Shown: positions 32,092-40,732 of the stretch, one piece after another
Numbering within the stretch: the first letter of the stretch is position 1
Layout of the letters: each line of letters starts with the position of its first letter
Assembly (NCBI RefSeq): GCF_002918555.1
Contig: NZ_PQMB01000001.1
Span: 87-64,086, forward strand
Source: Citrobacter amalonaticus
GTDB taxonomy: Bacteria; Pseudomonadota; Gammaproteobacteria; Enterobacterales; Enterobacteriaceae
Direction: 5' to 3'
Length of the DNA: 64,000 nt
The notes under the pieces: model-generated
What the model saw: only the letters and a program-made list of their open reading frames with translations
The model's database searches: none
Told to the model about the DNA's origin: nothing
Position numbers and translations under genes: made by a program

Positions 32092-32189
32092 TCGACCAGA
32101 TGCCCGCCTCGCGGGCGTCTCCCCTCTGTTCTCCATGCCGAAATCATAGTAGCATCGCGCGGTTATCTTTCTTTATAGTCGGTTCAACA

Positions 32190-32591
32190 ATGACAACAAC
32201 AAATAGCGCCCCGCAGGGCGAACTGGTTTTACGCACTCTGGCCATGCCTGCCGACACCAATGCGAATGGTGACATTTTTGGCGGCTGGCTGATGTCTCAG
32301 ATGGATATTGGCGGCGCCATTCAGGCCAAAGAAATTGCACACGGCCGGGTGGTGACCGTGCGTGTTGAGGGAATGAGCTTTCTGCGACCTGTCGCGGTTG
32401 GCGATGTTGTGTGCTGCTATGCGCGCTGCGTTAAACGTGGCACCACGTCTGTCAGCATCAATATTGAAGTCTGGGTGAAGAAAGTCGCCTCAGAGCCAAT
32501 TGGGCAACGTTATAAAGCGACCGAAGCGCTGTTCATCTATGTAGCTGTGGATCCAAACGGCAAGCCCCGCCCGCTTCCGGTTCAGGAATAG
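32190..32591 (+). CDS. yciA: YciA, acyl-CoA thioesterase
   Basis: A 133-residue hot-dog fold thioesterase. The family signature NANGDIFGGWLMSQMDIGG (residues 23-41) contains the catalytic Asn/Asp region, followed by VTVRVEGMSFLRPVAVGDVV. E. coli YciA hydrolyses a wide range of acyl-CoAs and may recycle CoA during membrane synthesis. The ATG at 32190 gives MTTTNSAPQGELVLR as expected; its SD is weak. It lies between the receptor and tonB, convergent with tonB. Confidence 0.95.
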   Translation: MTTTNSAPQGELVLRTLAMPADTNANGDIFGGWLMSQMDIGGAIQAKEIAHGRVVTVRVEGMSFLRPVAVGDVVCCYARCVKRGTTSVSINIEVWVKKVASEPIGQRYKATEALFIYVAVDPNGKPRPLPVQE

Positions 32592-32622
32592 TAAAAAGCC
32601 TCCAGCAATGGAGGCTTTTTTG
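32592..32622. terminator. yciA/tonB shared terminator
   Basis: AAAAGCCTCC and GGAGGCTTTTTT form a stem around AGCAAT, directly after the yciA stop and 15 bases beyond the tonB stop. A and T runs on both sides make it bidirectional. Confidence 0.9.
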
Positions 32623-32636
32623 CTTCTGGCGTAACG

Positions 32637-33353
32637 TCACTCGATCTGGGTGGTGCCATTAATACGAAAAACGATATTCACCACAATGCCGGAACCCGGT
32701 TTACCCGTTTCATAGCGCCATCTGCGCATCGCATTTTTTACTTCACGCTCAAACATATTGGCAGGCTGTGCGGACAGAATCTGCACGTTATCCACGCGTC
32801 CGTCTGACGTTACGTCGAATTTCACTTTAACACGCCCTTCAATTCTCAGCGCCTGAGCGCGTGGAGGATATTGCGGCTGGTTACGGCTTAATGCGCGTGG
32901 GCCGGAAGGCACGCTCACCGCCGGCTTGCTGCTTGCAGGCGCGGTGCTGGTGGCTGGGCGCGCAGGTGCCGTATTCTCAAACGGCGATGCCGGGCGAGGC
33001 TCAGCCGGTTTCACATCGCGTTTCGGCTGTTCCTGTACCTTTTTCACCGGTTTAGGCTTCGGCTTAGGCTTTGGCTTCGGTTTTTCAATCACCACCGGCG
33101 CTTCTTTTGGCGGCTCGGGGATGGGTTCTGGCTCTGGCTCAGGTTCGACAACAGGTTCCGGCGGCGGCTGAACCGCCTGTGGTGGCTCCAGATCGGCTGG
33201 CGCGACCATTGTCACAGAAATAGGCTGCGCAGGGGCAGGCAGTTCAATAACCTGATGTACCGAGGAGTACAACACCCCCGCAATTAAGGCACCATGGATG
33301 CCAATGGCGAGAAGTGTCGGCCAGGGAAAGCGGCGAGGTAAATCAAGGGTCAT
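32637..33353 (-). CDS. tonB: TonB, energy transducer for outer-membrane receptors
   Basis: A 238-residue periplasm-spanning protein. An N-terminal signal anchor (about residues 11-32) carries the SVHQ motif that contacts ExbD; then follow the EP repeats ([16 protein letters not shown]) and KP repeats ([15 protein letters not shown]), and the C-terminal receptor-binding domain with [19 protein letters not shown] and [11 protein letters not shown] start at the ATG at 33353 ([11 protein letters not shown]), as in E. coli; in-frame ATGs at 33362 and 33368 are alternatives since no start has a clear SD. TonB couples proton motive force to uptake through receptors such as the one at 29902. Confidence 0.96.
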   Translation of the reverse strand: MTLDLPRRFPWPTLLAIGIHGALIAGVLYSSVHQVIELPAPAQPISVTMVAPADLEPPQAVQPPPEPVVEPEPEPEPIPEPPKEAPVVIEKPKPKPKPKPKPVKKVQEQPKRDVKPAEPRPASPFENTAPARPATSTAPASSKPAVSVPSGPRALSRNQPQYPPRAQALRIEGRVKVKFDVTSDGRVDNVQILSAQPANMFEREVKNAMRRWRYETGKPGSGIVVNIVFRINGTTQIE

Positions 33354-33400
33354 TGAAGTCATAATCATTTCAGTTAAAAAACCAGGCCTCGATTTTAAAT

Positions 33401-33422
33401 GCAAATAGCAATCATATTCAAT
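33401..33422 (-). promoter_or_regulatory. Fur-like box of tonB
   Basis: On the minus strand ATTGAATATGATTGCTATTT lies about 50-70 bases upstream of the tonB start and equals the Fur site I remember for E. coli tonB. The match to the consensus dyad is moderate (TGATTGCTATT). Repression by Fur-Fe(II) is expected. Confidence 0.6.
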
Positions 33423-33577
33423 AAGCCAGCACGGTAAGCACACTTTAAAATGCAATTTTGTCCTAAAAAATCCCGGTGAAACGTGCGGTCTTAACAAAGC
33501 CGTTATCTTTGCGTTGCAGTTATGAGTCCTTTCAAATAACGTACTTTACAACTCATACCGAACAAGGAGCTCTACCC

Positions 33578-33874
33578 GTGCTATATGTCATCTACGCTCA
33601 GGACAAAGCAGACTCTCTCGAAAAGCGCCTTTCCGTGCGCCCTGCCCATCTCGCGCGCCTGCAGCTTCTCCATGATGAAGGACGACTGTTAACCGCAGGC
33701 CCGATGCCAGCCGTCGACAGTAACGATCCCGGTGCCGCAGGTTTTACCGGTTCGACGGTCATTGCTGAATTTGAATCTCTCGAAGCGGCCCAATTTTGGG
33801 CAGAAGCCGACCCCTACGTTGCTGCGGGCGTTTATGCGAACGTGTCGGTGAAACCCTTCAAAAAGGTATTTTAG
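33578..33874 (+). CDS. yciI: YciI, small YCII-related protein
   Basis: A 98-residue protein with the dimeric ferredoxin-like YCII fold; conserved [21 protein letters not shown] carries the His-Asp pair supposed to be catalytic. The substrate is unknown. The GTG at 33578 follows AAGGAGC at 33563-33569 and gives the E. coli start (MLYVIYAQ); the in-frame upstream codons are not conserved. It is divergent from tonB and is the last core gene before the accessory stretch. Confidence 0.93.
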   Translation: MLYVIYAQDKADSLEKRLSVRPAHLARLQLLHDEGRLLTAGPMPAVDSNDPGAAGFTGSTVIAEFESLEAAQFWAEADPYVAAGVYANVSVKPFKKVF

Positions 33875-34018
33875 ATTTAAAAAATATCTTTATATTTCAA
33901 ACAAATAAAAACCATCTAAAACTCCAGCAGAGGGCGCATTTAGGTACACATTAATCTAAACGTCCTCTCTTTTTGCTACCACCTGTACTTTCAGTCTGAC
34001 ATATGGCAGGAGGTTTCT

Positions 34019-34042
34019 ATGTGTAATGCTTTTCACCGTTAA
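34019..34042 (+). CDS. Seven-codon mini-ORF, possibly the broken start of the following ORF
   Basis: AGGAGG at 34009-34014 precedes an ATG at 34019 and MCNAFHR, ended by TAA whose last A begins the ATG of the next ORF. It is either a leader peptide coupled to 34042 or the 5' end of a gene frameshifted by one or two bases. Confidence 0.35.
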   Translation: MCNAFHR

Positions 34043-34137
34043 TGACGCGTGAAGATTACCTTGCCCTGTTCGCTGATGAATCAAAACGCGACATTCCATG
34101 CGACCCAGAACCCATCGGAAGTTACTGGTCCTCTTAA
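34042..34137 (+). CDS. Small acidic ORF of the accessory island (31 aa)
   Basis: A 31-residue ORF, MTREDYLALFADESKRDI..., ending GSYWSS. It lacks its own SD and overlaps the stop of the preceding mini-ORF (TAATG), so it would be translated by re-initiation or is the displaced rest of a gene beginning at 34019. The style is that of small phage proteins, but I recognise no family. It stands 15 bases before the LexA-controlled promoter of the DinI-like gene. Confidence 0.35.
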   Translation: MTREDYLALFADESKRDIPCDPEPIGSYWSS

Positions 34138-34152
34138 CATTGCCATCAACCC

Positions 34153-34201
34153 TTGACACTGTTCATTTATACAGTTTAAATTTAACTGTATATTCAACCA
34201 G
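34153..34201 (+). promoter_or_regulatory. SOS promoter with LexA box upstream of the DinI-like gene
   Basis: TTGACA at 34153-34158 and TTAAAT at 34176-34181 (17 bases apart) look like a sigma-70 promoter. CTGTATATTCAACCAG at 34186-34201 fits the LexA pattern CTGT-N8-ACAG with one mismatch and is nearly the same as the dinI site of E. coli as I remember it. ATACAGTT and AACTGTAT also form a second dyad at 34170-34192 that overlaps the box. Confidence 0.75.
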
Positions 34202-34216
34202 TAAAAAGAGGTTTTT

Positions 34217-34456
34217 ATGTTTGTAGAACTCGTTTACGATAAGCGCAATGTTGCAGGTTTGCCGGGGGCAAGAAACATCATTCTTAACGAGCTGACAAAG
34301 CGCGTACACCGGATCTTCCCTGATGCCGAAGTGAGAGTTAAGCCGATGCAGGCCAACGCTCTGAATAGTGATTGCACAAAAACTGAAAAAGAGCGCCTTA
34401 ACCGTATGCTGGAAGAGATGTTTGAGGAGTCTGACATGTGGTTAGTGGAGGAGTGA
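34217..34456 (+). CDS. DinI-family SOS modulator
   Basis: A 79-residue acidic protein of the DinI family (MFVELVYDKRNVAGLPGA at the start, FPDAEVRVK in the middle, MLEEMFEESDMWLVEE at the end). The C-terminal acidic helix mimics DNA in known DinI proteins and lets them bind RecA, altering RecA filament stability and SOS co-protease activity. The strong LexA box just upstream supports SOS induction. The sequence is of the phage-borne type rather than the chromosomal dinI near pyrC. AGAGG at 34206-34210 is the SD. Confidence 0.88.
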   Translation: MFVELVYDKRNVAGLPGARNIILNELTKRVHRIFPDAEVRVKPMQANALNSDCTKTEKERLNRMLEEMFEESDMWLVEE

Positions 34457-34462
34457 TAAGCT

Positions 34463-34696
34463 ATGGACAACATTATCATTTCTGGCGTCAGGATTTATTT
34501 CCCTAAGCCAGGTGAAAGGCTTCCTGTTCCTCCTGATAACACGCATAACTTTGCAGTTAAAGGAACCGTAGGTAAGCGGTGTTGCCTTCTGGGTTTCTTG
34601 CATAAAAACTGGCACGTTCTGGCTCTGCCTGAATATGAACATACCGGGGCTGCGATAATGGAAGCGGTCAGGCAAGGTAAGAAGCGCTGGCGCTGA
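34463..34696 (+). CDS. Small phage-type hypothetical protein, cotranscribed with the DinI-like gene
   Basis: A 77-residue ORF starting MDNIIISGVRIYFPKPGE, with a central Cys pair (KRCCLLGF) and a basic end (GKKRWR). It starts 6 bases after the DinI-like stop, with GGAGG 11 bases upstream, so it would be co-induced by SOS. I do not recognise a family. Length and setting fit the small genes that accompany dinI homologues in lambdoid phages. Confidence 0.6.
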   Translation: MDNIIISGVRIYFPKPGERLPVPPDNTHNFAVKGTVGKRCCLLGFLHKNWHVLALPEYEHTGAAIMEAVRQGKKRWR

Positions 34697-34798
34697 CCTT
34701 TATATTATTGCAGCGATTTAATTGCATGTTCTCACTATATCACCGGACAATCATCAAACTTATGCCACGTACCCAGTCTGTCCAGTCGCAGTGTATCT

Positions 34799-35317
34799 TT
34801 ATGATTTTGGAGAGTTAACCCCAGTAAGGTCAAATTTAAATTGTTTAGCACCGTCTTGATAGAACTCTGCCTCAAGGATTAATTTTTTATGTTTTCGCAA
34901 TTCTTTGATAAATTTTGTTGAATTATTGAAGAATATAACATCTGTTCTACCACCAGATGTTTCTGACATTGCATATTTTTGTATTTTACCGTCATCAAAC
35001 TTCACATAAACATGGCAGCCACTATAAGAGTGGCAAAGGAACTGCCCTTTGCTAATCGCTATTATCGCCTCAGACAAAGCCAGGTCTTCAGCTTTTTGTC
35101 CAGCTTCAAGCTCAGTCTTTTTCGATCGAAGGATTAACATCAAATTTGACCCTCCGTTATACGGGAAATCAAAATCCACCGCATTGTCTGAATCAGTTTG
35201 TACAAACTTTTGAGCGGTGCCACGCATCTCATCTTTGTTGTACGATGAATACCAGTCAGCCGCTGATACATTCCCTGAGATAAATAAACCAACAAAGATC
35301 ACAATAAGCTTCTTCAT
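34799..35317 (-). CDS. Hypothetical secreted or periplasmic protein (172 aa)
   Basis: A 172-residue protein with a clear signal peptide (MKKLIVIFVGLFISGNVSA, cleavage before ADWYSS). The mature part is polar with repeated Lys-Phe-Asp pattern, two cysteines (FLCHSYSGCHVYVKF, possibly a disulfide) and an FNNSTKF segment. Low GC and AT-rich codons set it apart from the core genes on both sides, which suggests recent acquisition. I do not recognise the family. An enzyme inhibitor, adhesin part or immunity protein would all fit. Confidence 0.75.
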   Translation of the reverse strand: MKKLIVIFVGLFISGNVSAADWYSSYNKDEMRGTAQKFVQTDSDNAVDFDFPYNGGSNLMLILRSKKTELEAGQKAEDLALSEAIIAISKGQFLCHSYSGCHVYVKFDDGKIQKYAMSETSGGRTDVIFFNNSTKFIKELRKHKKLILEAEFYQDGAKQFKFDLTGVNSPKS

Positions 35318-35415
35318 ATCCGTATTCCATCAGTAAAAGATGGTCAAATCCTACCATCAGTTGACGGTGAGGTCAGCAGGTACGGCAAAAACCCACAGTT
35401 AAGCGGGTTTAGTGT

Positions 35416-35484
35416 ATGCACTACGATAACGGTAAGTCGGCGAGCTCAGAGAGCTTGCAGTTACTGAAGGAGGCACTGATGTGA
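35416..35484 (+). CDS. Mini-ORF (22 aa) in the accessory island
   Basis: MHYDNGKSASSESLQLLKEALM, 22 codons. It has no good SD of its own, but its last codons contain the ribosome site GGAGG of the next ORF, and its stop overlaps the ATG at 35484 (ATGTGATG). Possibly the tail of a former phage gene. Confidence 0.3.
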   Translation: MHYDNGKSASSESLQLLKEALM

Positions 35485-35573
35485 TGCAGCCAGCGGTTAA
35501 GGTTCAAAGCGAGATGAACATCGACTTACTCGCAGGCAAGTCAGTAGATCATGAGTTTTTACTCAACCAGTAA
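35484..35573 (+). CDS. Small ORF (29 aa) coupled to the preceding one
   Basis: A 29-codon ORF, MQPAVKVQSEMNIDLLAGKS..., ending FLLNQ. GGAGG at 35469-35473 lies 10 bases before the ATG. It overlaps by one base the stop of the 22-codon ORF, and the last 25 bases overlap the end of the leftward gene at 35549. The good SD and coupled overlap favour real translation at some time; no family is recognised. Confidence 0.35.
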   Translation: MQPAVKVQSEMNIDLLAGKSVDHEFLLNQ

Positions 35574-36067
35574 CTTATTCTTTCTCTGAAATCTCCCCTA
35601 AGTGCTTTTGGGAGATTTCTGGCGATTACATCTAACTGCGGTTGATAGTCTGCTATGAGGGTGTTGTTTGGCCTATCAACATTGGCAGCCTTAATTTTTT
35701 TAGCAAGCGCTTTGACTTTGAAATCATCTAATTGTGGATGACCGCTAAGGTTAGTGATAACCACAAAACCAGATATGTCAATCAGCTTATTTTGGGCTGG
35801 TCTTGCCTCAACATCACTCCCGCAGTGCTTACATTTTGCGGCTTCCGGCTTGATCATCTCTGCGCAAAATGGGCATTTCAACAGTCCTTCATTAAGTTGA
35901 GAACGCCCAACAGAGCTAATATTTTTCTTAATGATTAGTGAATGTATAAGAGCTACGAGGAACAACAGCGCACCGTAAAGCCACCAGCCAAAGAAGCCAC
36001 GGCCTTTACTTTTCGCAATAGCTGCCGGGATACATCCGAGAATCGCGCAAAATATGATTAGTTCCAC
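35549..36067 (-). CDS. Hypothetical membrane protein with a zinc ribbon (172 aa)
   Basis: Two hydrophobic segments in the first 45 residues (ELIIFCAILGCIPAAIAKSKG and GWWLYGALLFLVALIHSLII), a short linker, then a double-CxxC zinc ribbon CPFCAEMIKPEAAKCKHCG and a C-terminal globular part of about 80 residues ending YWLSKNS. The layout resembles the many short membrane proteins with a cytoplasmic zinc-ribbon of unknown role. I chose the GTG at 36067, with GAGGA 7 bases upstream, over the ATG at 36091, which has no SD. Base composition is more AT-rich than that of neighbouring core genes. Confidence 0.75.
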   Translation of the reverse strand: MELIIFCAILGCIPAAIAKSKGRGFFGWWLYGALLFLVALIHSLIIKKNISSVGRSQLNEGLLKCPFCAEMIKPEAAKCKHCGSDVEARPAQNKLIDISGFVVITNLSGHPQLDDFKVKALAKKIKAANVDRPNNTLIADYQPQLDVIARNLPKALRGDFRERISYWLSKNS

Positions 36068-36103
36068 ATCCCTGTCCTCAAAATTAACCATGAAGTGATG
36101 TTA

Positions 36104-36457
36104 TCACAGGAGTAGAGCAAGACAATGCGGGGAAGATGTCATGCAAAACTCGTCGCCTGGCGGGTTAATTACCAGGAATAGCGCTGACTTTCTCAGCACA
36201 TCTAATTGCTGTATACCCGTCACTGGCGGGAGAACGCGGATGCTGAGTTTATAGTCAGTTTTAGTTCTCAGTGAATTAGCAAGGTTCAAAGGATCGGCTA
36301 ATGTCTGTTGCTCTTCTGGTGCCATATCAGAACATAGTCCCTTTTGATAAACACGGATTAAGCGCATATGAACACCGCCGTTTATTGCCTCAGGGATCTT
36401 AACAACAGATTTTATCTGCCAGTCCCTCGCATTAAGATAGCCACTATAAAACCCCAA
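36104..36457 (-). pseudogene. Probable gene remnant in the accessory island
   Basis: An open frame of up to 117 codons starting only at TTG (36457); the first ATG (36367) would leave 87 residues. Protein-like sequence continues upstream of the TTG (SVTLRPSATGQW) to an in-frame stop at about 36,504, so the 5' end of a former gene seems lost. The product has no recognised family, no signal peptide and no catalytic motif. It could also be a short real gene with a poor start. Confidence 0.4.
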
Positions 36458-36499
36458 CCACTGACCGGTAGCAGAAGGCCTTAGCGTTACAGAACGTTT

Positions 36500-36672
36500 T
36501 TATGCGGAATTGTTCGAAATAAGCCGAATGACAATACAAAAAGGTATTTTAATACACGTTATCCTCAGGCTGCCGCTTTGTTGGCTGCGCGCCTCATGAA
36601 CGAGGGGGTATTGAGGATGTATTTAAGCAGACAGACTGGCATCATTGGGCACCGCAGGCGGTGCCCTTTTTC
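36500..36672 (+). ncRNA. Candidate small RNA or leader ended by an orphan terminator
   Basis: GGGCACCGC and GCGGTGCCC-type arms at 36647-36665 are followed by TTTTT on the plus strand, a good intrinsic terminator, but no plus-strand gene lies upstream for 1.9 kb. Possible promoter elements (TTGTTC at 36510, AATACA at 36533) are weak. A CCTCA...TGAGG pair (36573-36616) could form a basal stem. No peptide with a good SD was found. No known family was recognised. Confidence 0.35.
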
Positions 36673-36674
36673 AC

Positions 36675-36848
36675 TCAGAGATCGTGGAACGCAAACAGCA
36701 GTGAATTACGCTGATGGTTGAGGATACACTTTCTGATGGAGTGGATACGCATATTCCGACGTGACTGCCCTTCAAGCCAGCGCGCCTTACGGCGACTGGC
36801 CTGACGCAGCATCCGCCAGCGTCCCACTTCCGGTCTACTACGCTTCAT
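36675..36848 (-). CDS. yciY: YciY, small basic protein
   Basis: A 57-residue very basic protein, MKRSRPEVGRWRMLRQASRR..., with the end NSLLFAFHDL. It matches the E. coli YciY that lies at the same place next to cls, with a small C-terminal difference. Fourteen or more Arg/Lys residues suggest contact with nucleic acid or membrane lipid, but the function is unknown. It is divergent from clsA. Confidence 0.8.
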   Translation of the reverse strand: MKRSRPEVGRWRMLRQASRRKARWLEGQSRRNMRIHSIRKCILNHQRNSLLFAFHDL

Positions 36849-36989
36849 GATAACTACTCTTACAGTGCAAGAGTCGGCATTATACCCCTCCCCAAGAAGC
36901 AGACCAGCGCTTTTCCGGTGTTTTTATTTGCCAGATGAATCATGATGCGTAAACTCTTAACAATACGCATTAACAAGGATTTTTAATCT

Positions 36990-38814
<1,825 letters not shown>

Positions 38815-38817
38815 GTA

Positions 38818-38843
38818 TAAAGCCGCAAACGCGGCTTTTTTTT
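38818..38843. terminator. yciU terminator
   Basis: AAAGCCGC and GCGGCTTT form a stem around AAAC, followed by eight T, 4 bases after the yciU stop. It overlaps the last bases of the convergent channel gene. Confidence 0.88.
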
Positions 38844-39678
38844 AATCCGGCAACTGAGTACCACAGCGATTACAAAACTGCGCGCTGTGCTCGTGCTGCC
38901 CTTGCTGGCAGGACGGACACCTCCGTTGCTGATTCCGTTTCTGAAATGCCGTGCTCATATGGGTCGTAATCAGCCCGGTTGGGATCGCAATAACCGAATA
39001 ACCAATCAGGATCAGGACCGAAGCCACAATCCTTCCCAGCGGAGTGTGCGGAGTGATATCGCCATAACCTACCGTCGTGACCGTCACAATAGCCCAGTAC
39101 ACGGATGCGTTTAGCGTCACAAACCCATATTTTGGCCCTTCAATCAGATACATCAGCGCGCCAAAGATAATCATCACAATGGCAATAAACGAATAAAACA
39201 GTATCAGCTGATGCCGGGCGCTCATAATAGCCCCCCAGAACACCCGCAGCGAAGGCATAAAACGCAGCAATTTCAGGATGCGTAACACGCGAATTGCCCG
39301 CATGGCGCGCCAGGCAAACACATATTCCAGGCTGATTTCCGGCCACATCCACATCACGTACATCGGCAATACGGTGGCCAGATCGATAAATCCCCAAAAA
39401 CTGAAAACATATTTCGCCGGATCAGGCCAACTGAATACCCTTAGCAAGTATTCCATTGTGAATACCAGCGTCACGATTAACTCGAGCCAGACAAAAATAT
39501 GCCACTCATCGAACGTCAGGTGATATTGCGTCCCAACGCCGGATTCAACAAAAATAATGAGCACGCTGAGCAGCGCAAACAGTGCGCACAGCGTCTCAAA
39601 ACGACGCCCCGAATGTGTGTTCAGATCGAACAAACGATGGTAAAGACCGCGACGAACGGATGAAATGGATGGGGACAC
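38842..39678 (-). CDS. Voltage-gated K+ channel with C-terminal zinc ribbon (in the kch position)
   Basis: A 278-residue six-helix ion-transport protein. S1-S3 lie within about residues 30-100; the S4 voltage sensor is RAMRAIRVLRILKLLRF near residue 125; the pore carries the selectivity filter TTVGYGD near residue 205, and S6 follows. The C-terminus ends in a CPSC...CNRCG zinc ribbon. This is a different family member from the E. coli K-12 Kch at the same locus, which has a two-helix core and an RCK domain. I chose the GTG at 39678 after GCGAGG; the ATG at 39723 lies inside the opp terminator hairpin. Salmonella has a similar channel, from memory. Confidence 0.88.
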   Translation of the reverse strand: MSPSISSVRRGLYHRLFDLNTHSGRRFETLCALFALLSVLIIFVESGVGTQYHLTFDEWHIFVWLELIVTLVFTMEYLLRVFSWPDPAKYVFSFWGFIDLATVLPMYVMWMWPEISLEYVFAWRAMRAIRVLRILKLLRFMPSLRVFWGAIMSARHQLILFYSFIAIVMIIFGALMYLIEGPKYGFVTLNASVYWAIVTVTTVGYGDITPHTPLGRIVASVLILIGYSVIAIPTGLITTHMSTAFQKRNQQRRCPSCQQGQHEHSAQFCNRCGTQLPD

Positions 39679-39689
39679 GTTAACCTCGC

Positions 39690-39720
39690 AAAAATAAGGG
39701 CTGACGTAATGCCAGCCCTT
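39690..39720 (-). terminator. opp operon terminator
   Basis: On the minus strand AAGGGCTG and CAGCCCTT form a stem around a 8-base loop, followed by ATTTTT. It starts 8 bases beyond the oppF stop and decides against the longer ORF start of the channel gene. Confidence 0.85.
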
Positions 39721-39727
39721 CACCAGA

Positions 39728-40732
39728 TTATAACGGGTCTACTTTCAGGCAGGAAACTGCATGTCGGAAACTGCCTTCAAGTACTGGCCGCGTTTTTGCA
39801 CACTCTGGTCCGGCAATCGGACAGCGCGTGCGGAATACGCATCCCGATGGCGGATTGATCGGCGACGGCAACTCCCCTTCCAGCAGCTGAATGGTTTTAT
39901 TCTTCTCCAGATCGGGATCGGGAATCGGCACCGCTGACATCAGCGCTTTGGTATAGGGATGCAGCGGATTATGGTACACCTCATCATAAGTCCCCAACTC
40001 CACGGCATGTCCCAGATACATCACCAGTACGCGATCGGAGATATGCTTGACGACCGCAAGATCGTGAGCAATGAAGATCAGCGACAGTCCCATTTCACGC
40101 TGCAGCTGCTGCAACAGATTCACCACCTGCGCCTGAATCGACACATCCAGCGCGGAAACCGGCTCATCACAAATAATCAGCTTTGGTTCAAGGATCAGCG
40201 CGCGCGCAATACCAATACGCTGACACTGACCGCCGGAGAACTCATGCGGGTAACGGTTAATCAGATTCGGCAGCAGCCCCACCTTCATCATCATCGCTTT
40301 CACCCGGTCACGAACTTCCTGACGCGGCAGCTTAGGGTGGTAGGTACGTAGCGGCTCGGCAATGATTTCACCGATTGTCATACGCGGATTCAGGGACGCC
40401 AGCGGATCCTGGAAAATCATCTGAATATCATTGCGCACATCGCGCCACTCATCAGGCTTCATGCCCAGCAGATCTTTGCCTAACCAGGCAACGCGTCCGT
40501 CAGTGGCTTTAACCAGACCAATAATCGCCCGGGCAAAGGTGGATTTACCACAGCCCGATTCCCCCACCACACCCAGCGTTTCCCCCTCGTACAGGCGCAG
40601 GGTCACGCCATCGACAGCCTTCAGCGTCTTCGCGGGTTGCCAGAACCATTGCTTCCCGTCTTTGATATCGAAATGAACTTTCAGATCGGCGATTTCGAGG
40701 AGGACTTTGCGTCCTTCGGCGAGCGCATTCAT
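39728..40732 (-). CDS. oppF: OppF, oligopeptide ABC transporter ATP-binding protein
   Basis: A 334-residue ABC ATPase. Walker [11 protein letters not shown] is near residue 62, the signature motif [15 protein letters not shown] near residue 167, and Walker [13 protein letters not shown] near residue 187. The C-terminal extension ends with [14 protein letters not shown], the four-cysteine iron-sulfur motif known for Opp/Dpp ATPases. OppF forms a heterodimer with OppD under the OppBC permease. It overlaps oppD by 4 bases. Confidence 0.97.
   Translation of the reverse strand: MNALAEGRKVLLEIADLKVHFDIKDGKQWFWQPAKTLKAVDGVTLRLYEGETLGVVGESGCGKSTFARAIIGLVKATDGRVAWLGKDLLGMKPDEWRDVRNDIQMIFQDPLASLNPRMTIGEIIAEPLRTYHPKLPRQEVRDRVKAMMMKVGLLPNLINRYPHEFSGGQCQRIGIARALILEPKLIICDEPVSALDVSIQAQVVNLLQQLQREMGLSLIFIAHDLAVVKHISDRVLVMYLGHAVELGTYDEVYHNPLHPYTKALMSAVPIPDPDLEKNKTIQLLEGELPSPINPPSGCVFRTRCPIAGPECAKTRPVLEGSFRHAVSCLKVDPL

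Noticed and set aside
32100-32189. N-terminal extension of yciA
   Set aside because: The 30 added residues overlap the region just after the receptor gene and are not part of the conserved protein.
33950-36674. CRISPR array or toxin-antitoxin pair in the island
   Set aside because: No regular direct repeats with spacers are present, and none of the ORFs shows a recognised toxin or antitoxin pattern.
39679-39723. Upstream ATG extension of the K+ channel gene
   Set aside because: The added codons lie in the opp terminator hairpin and lack an SD; the GTG at 39678 has one.
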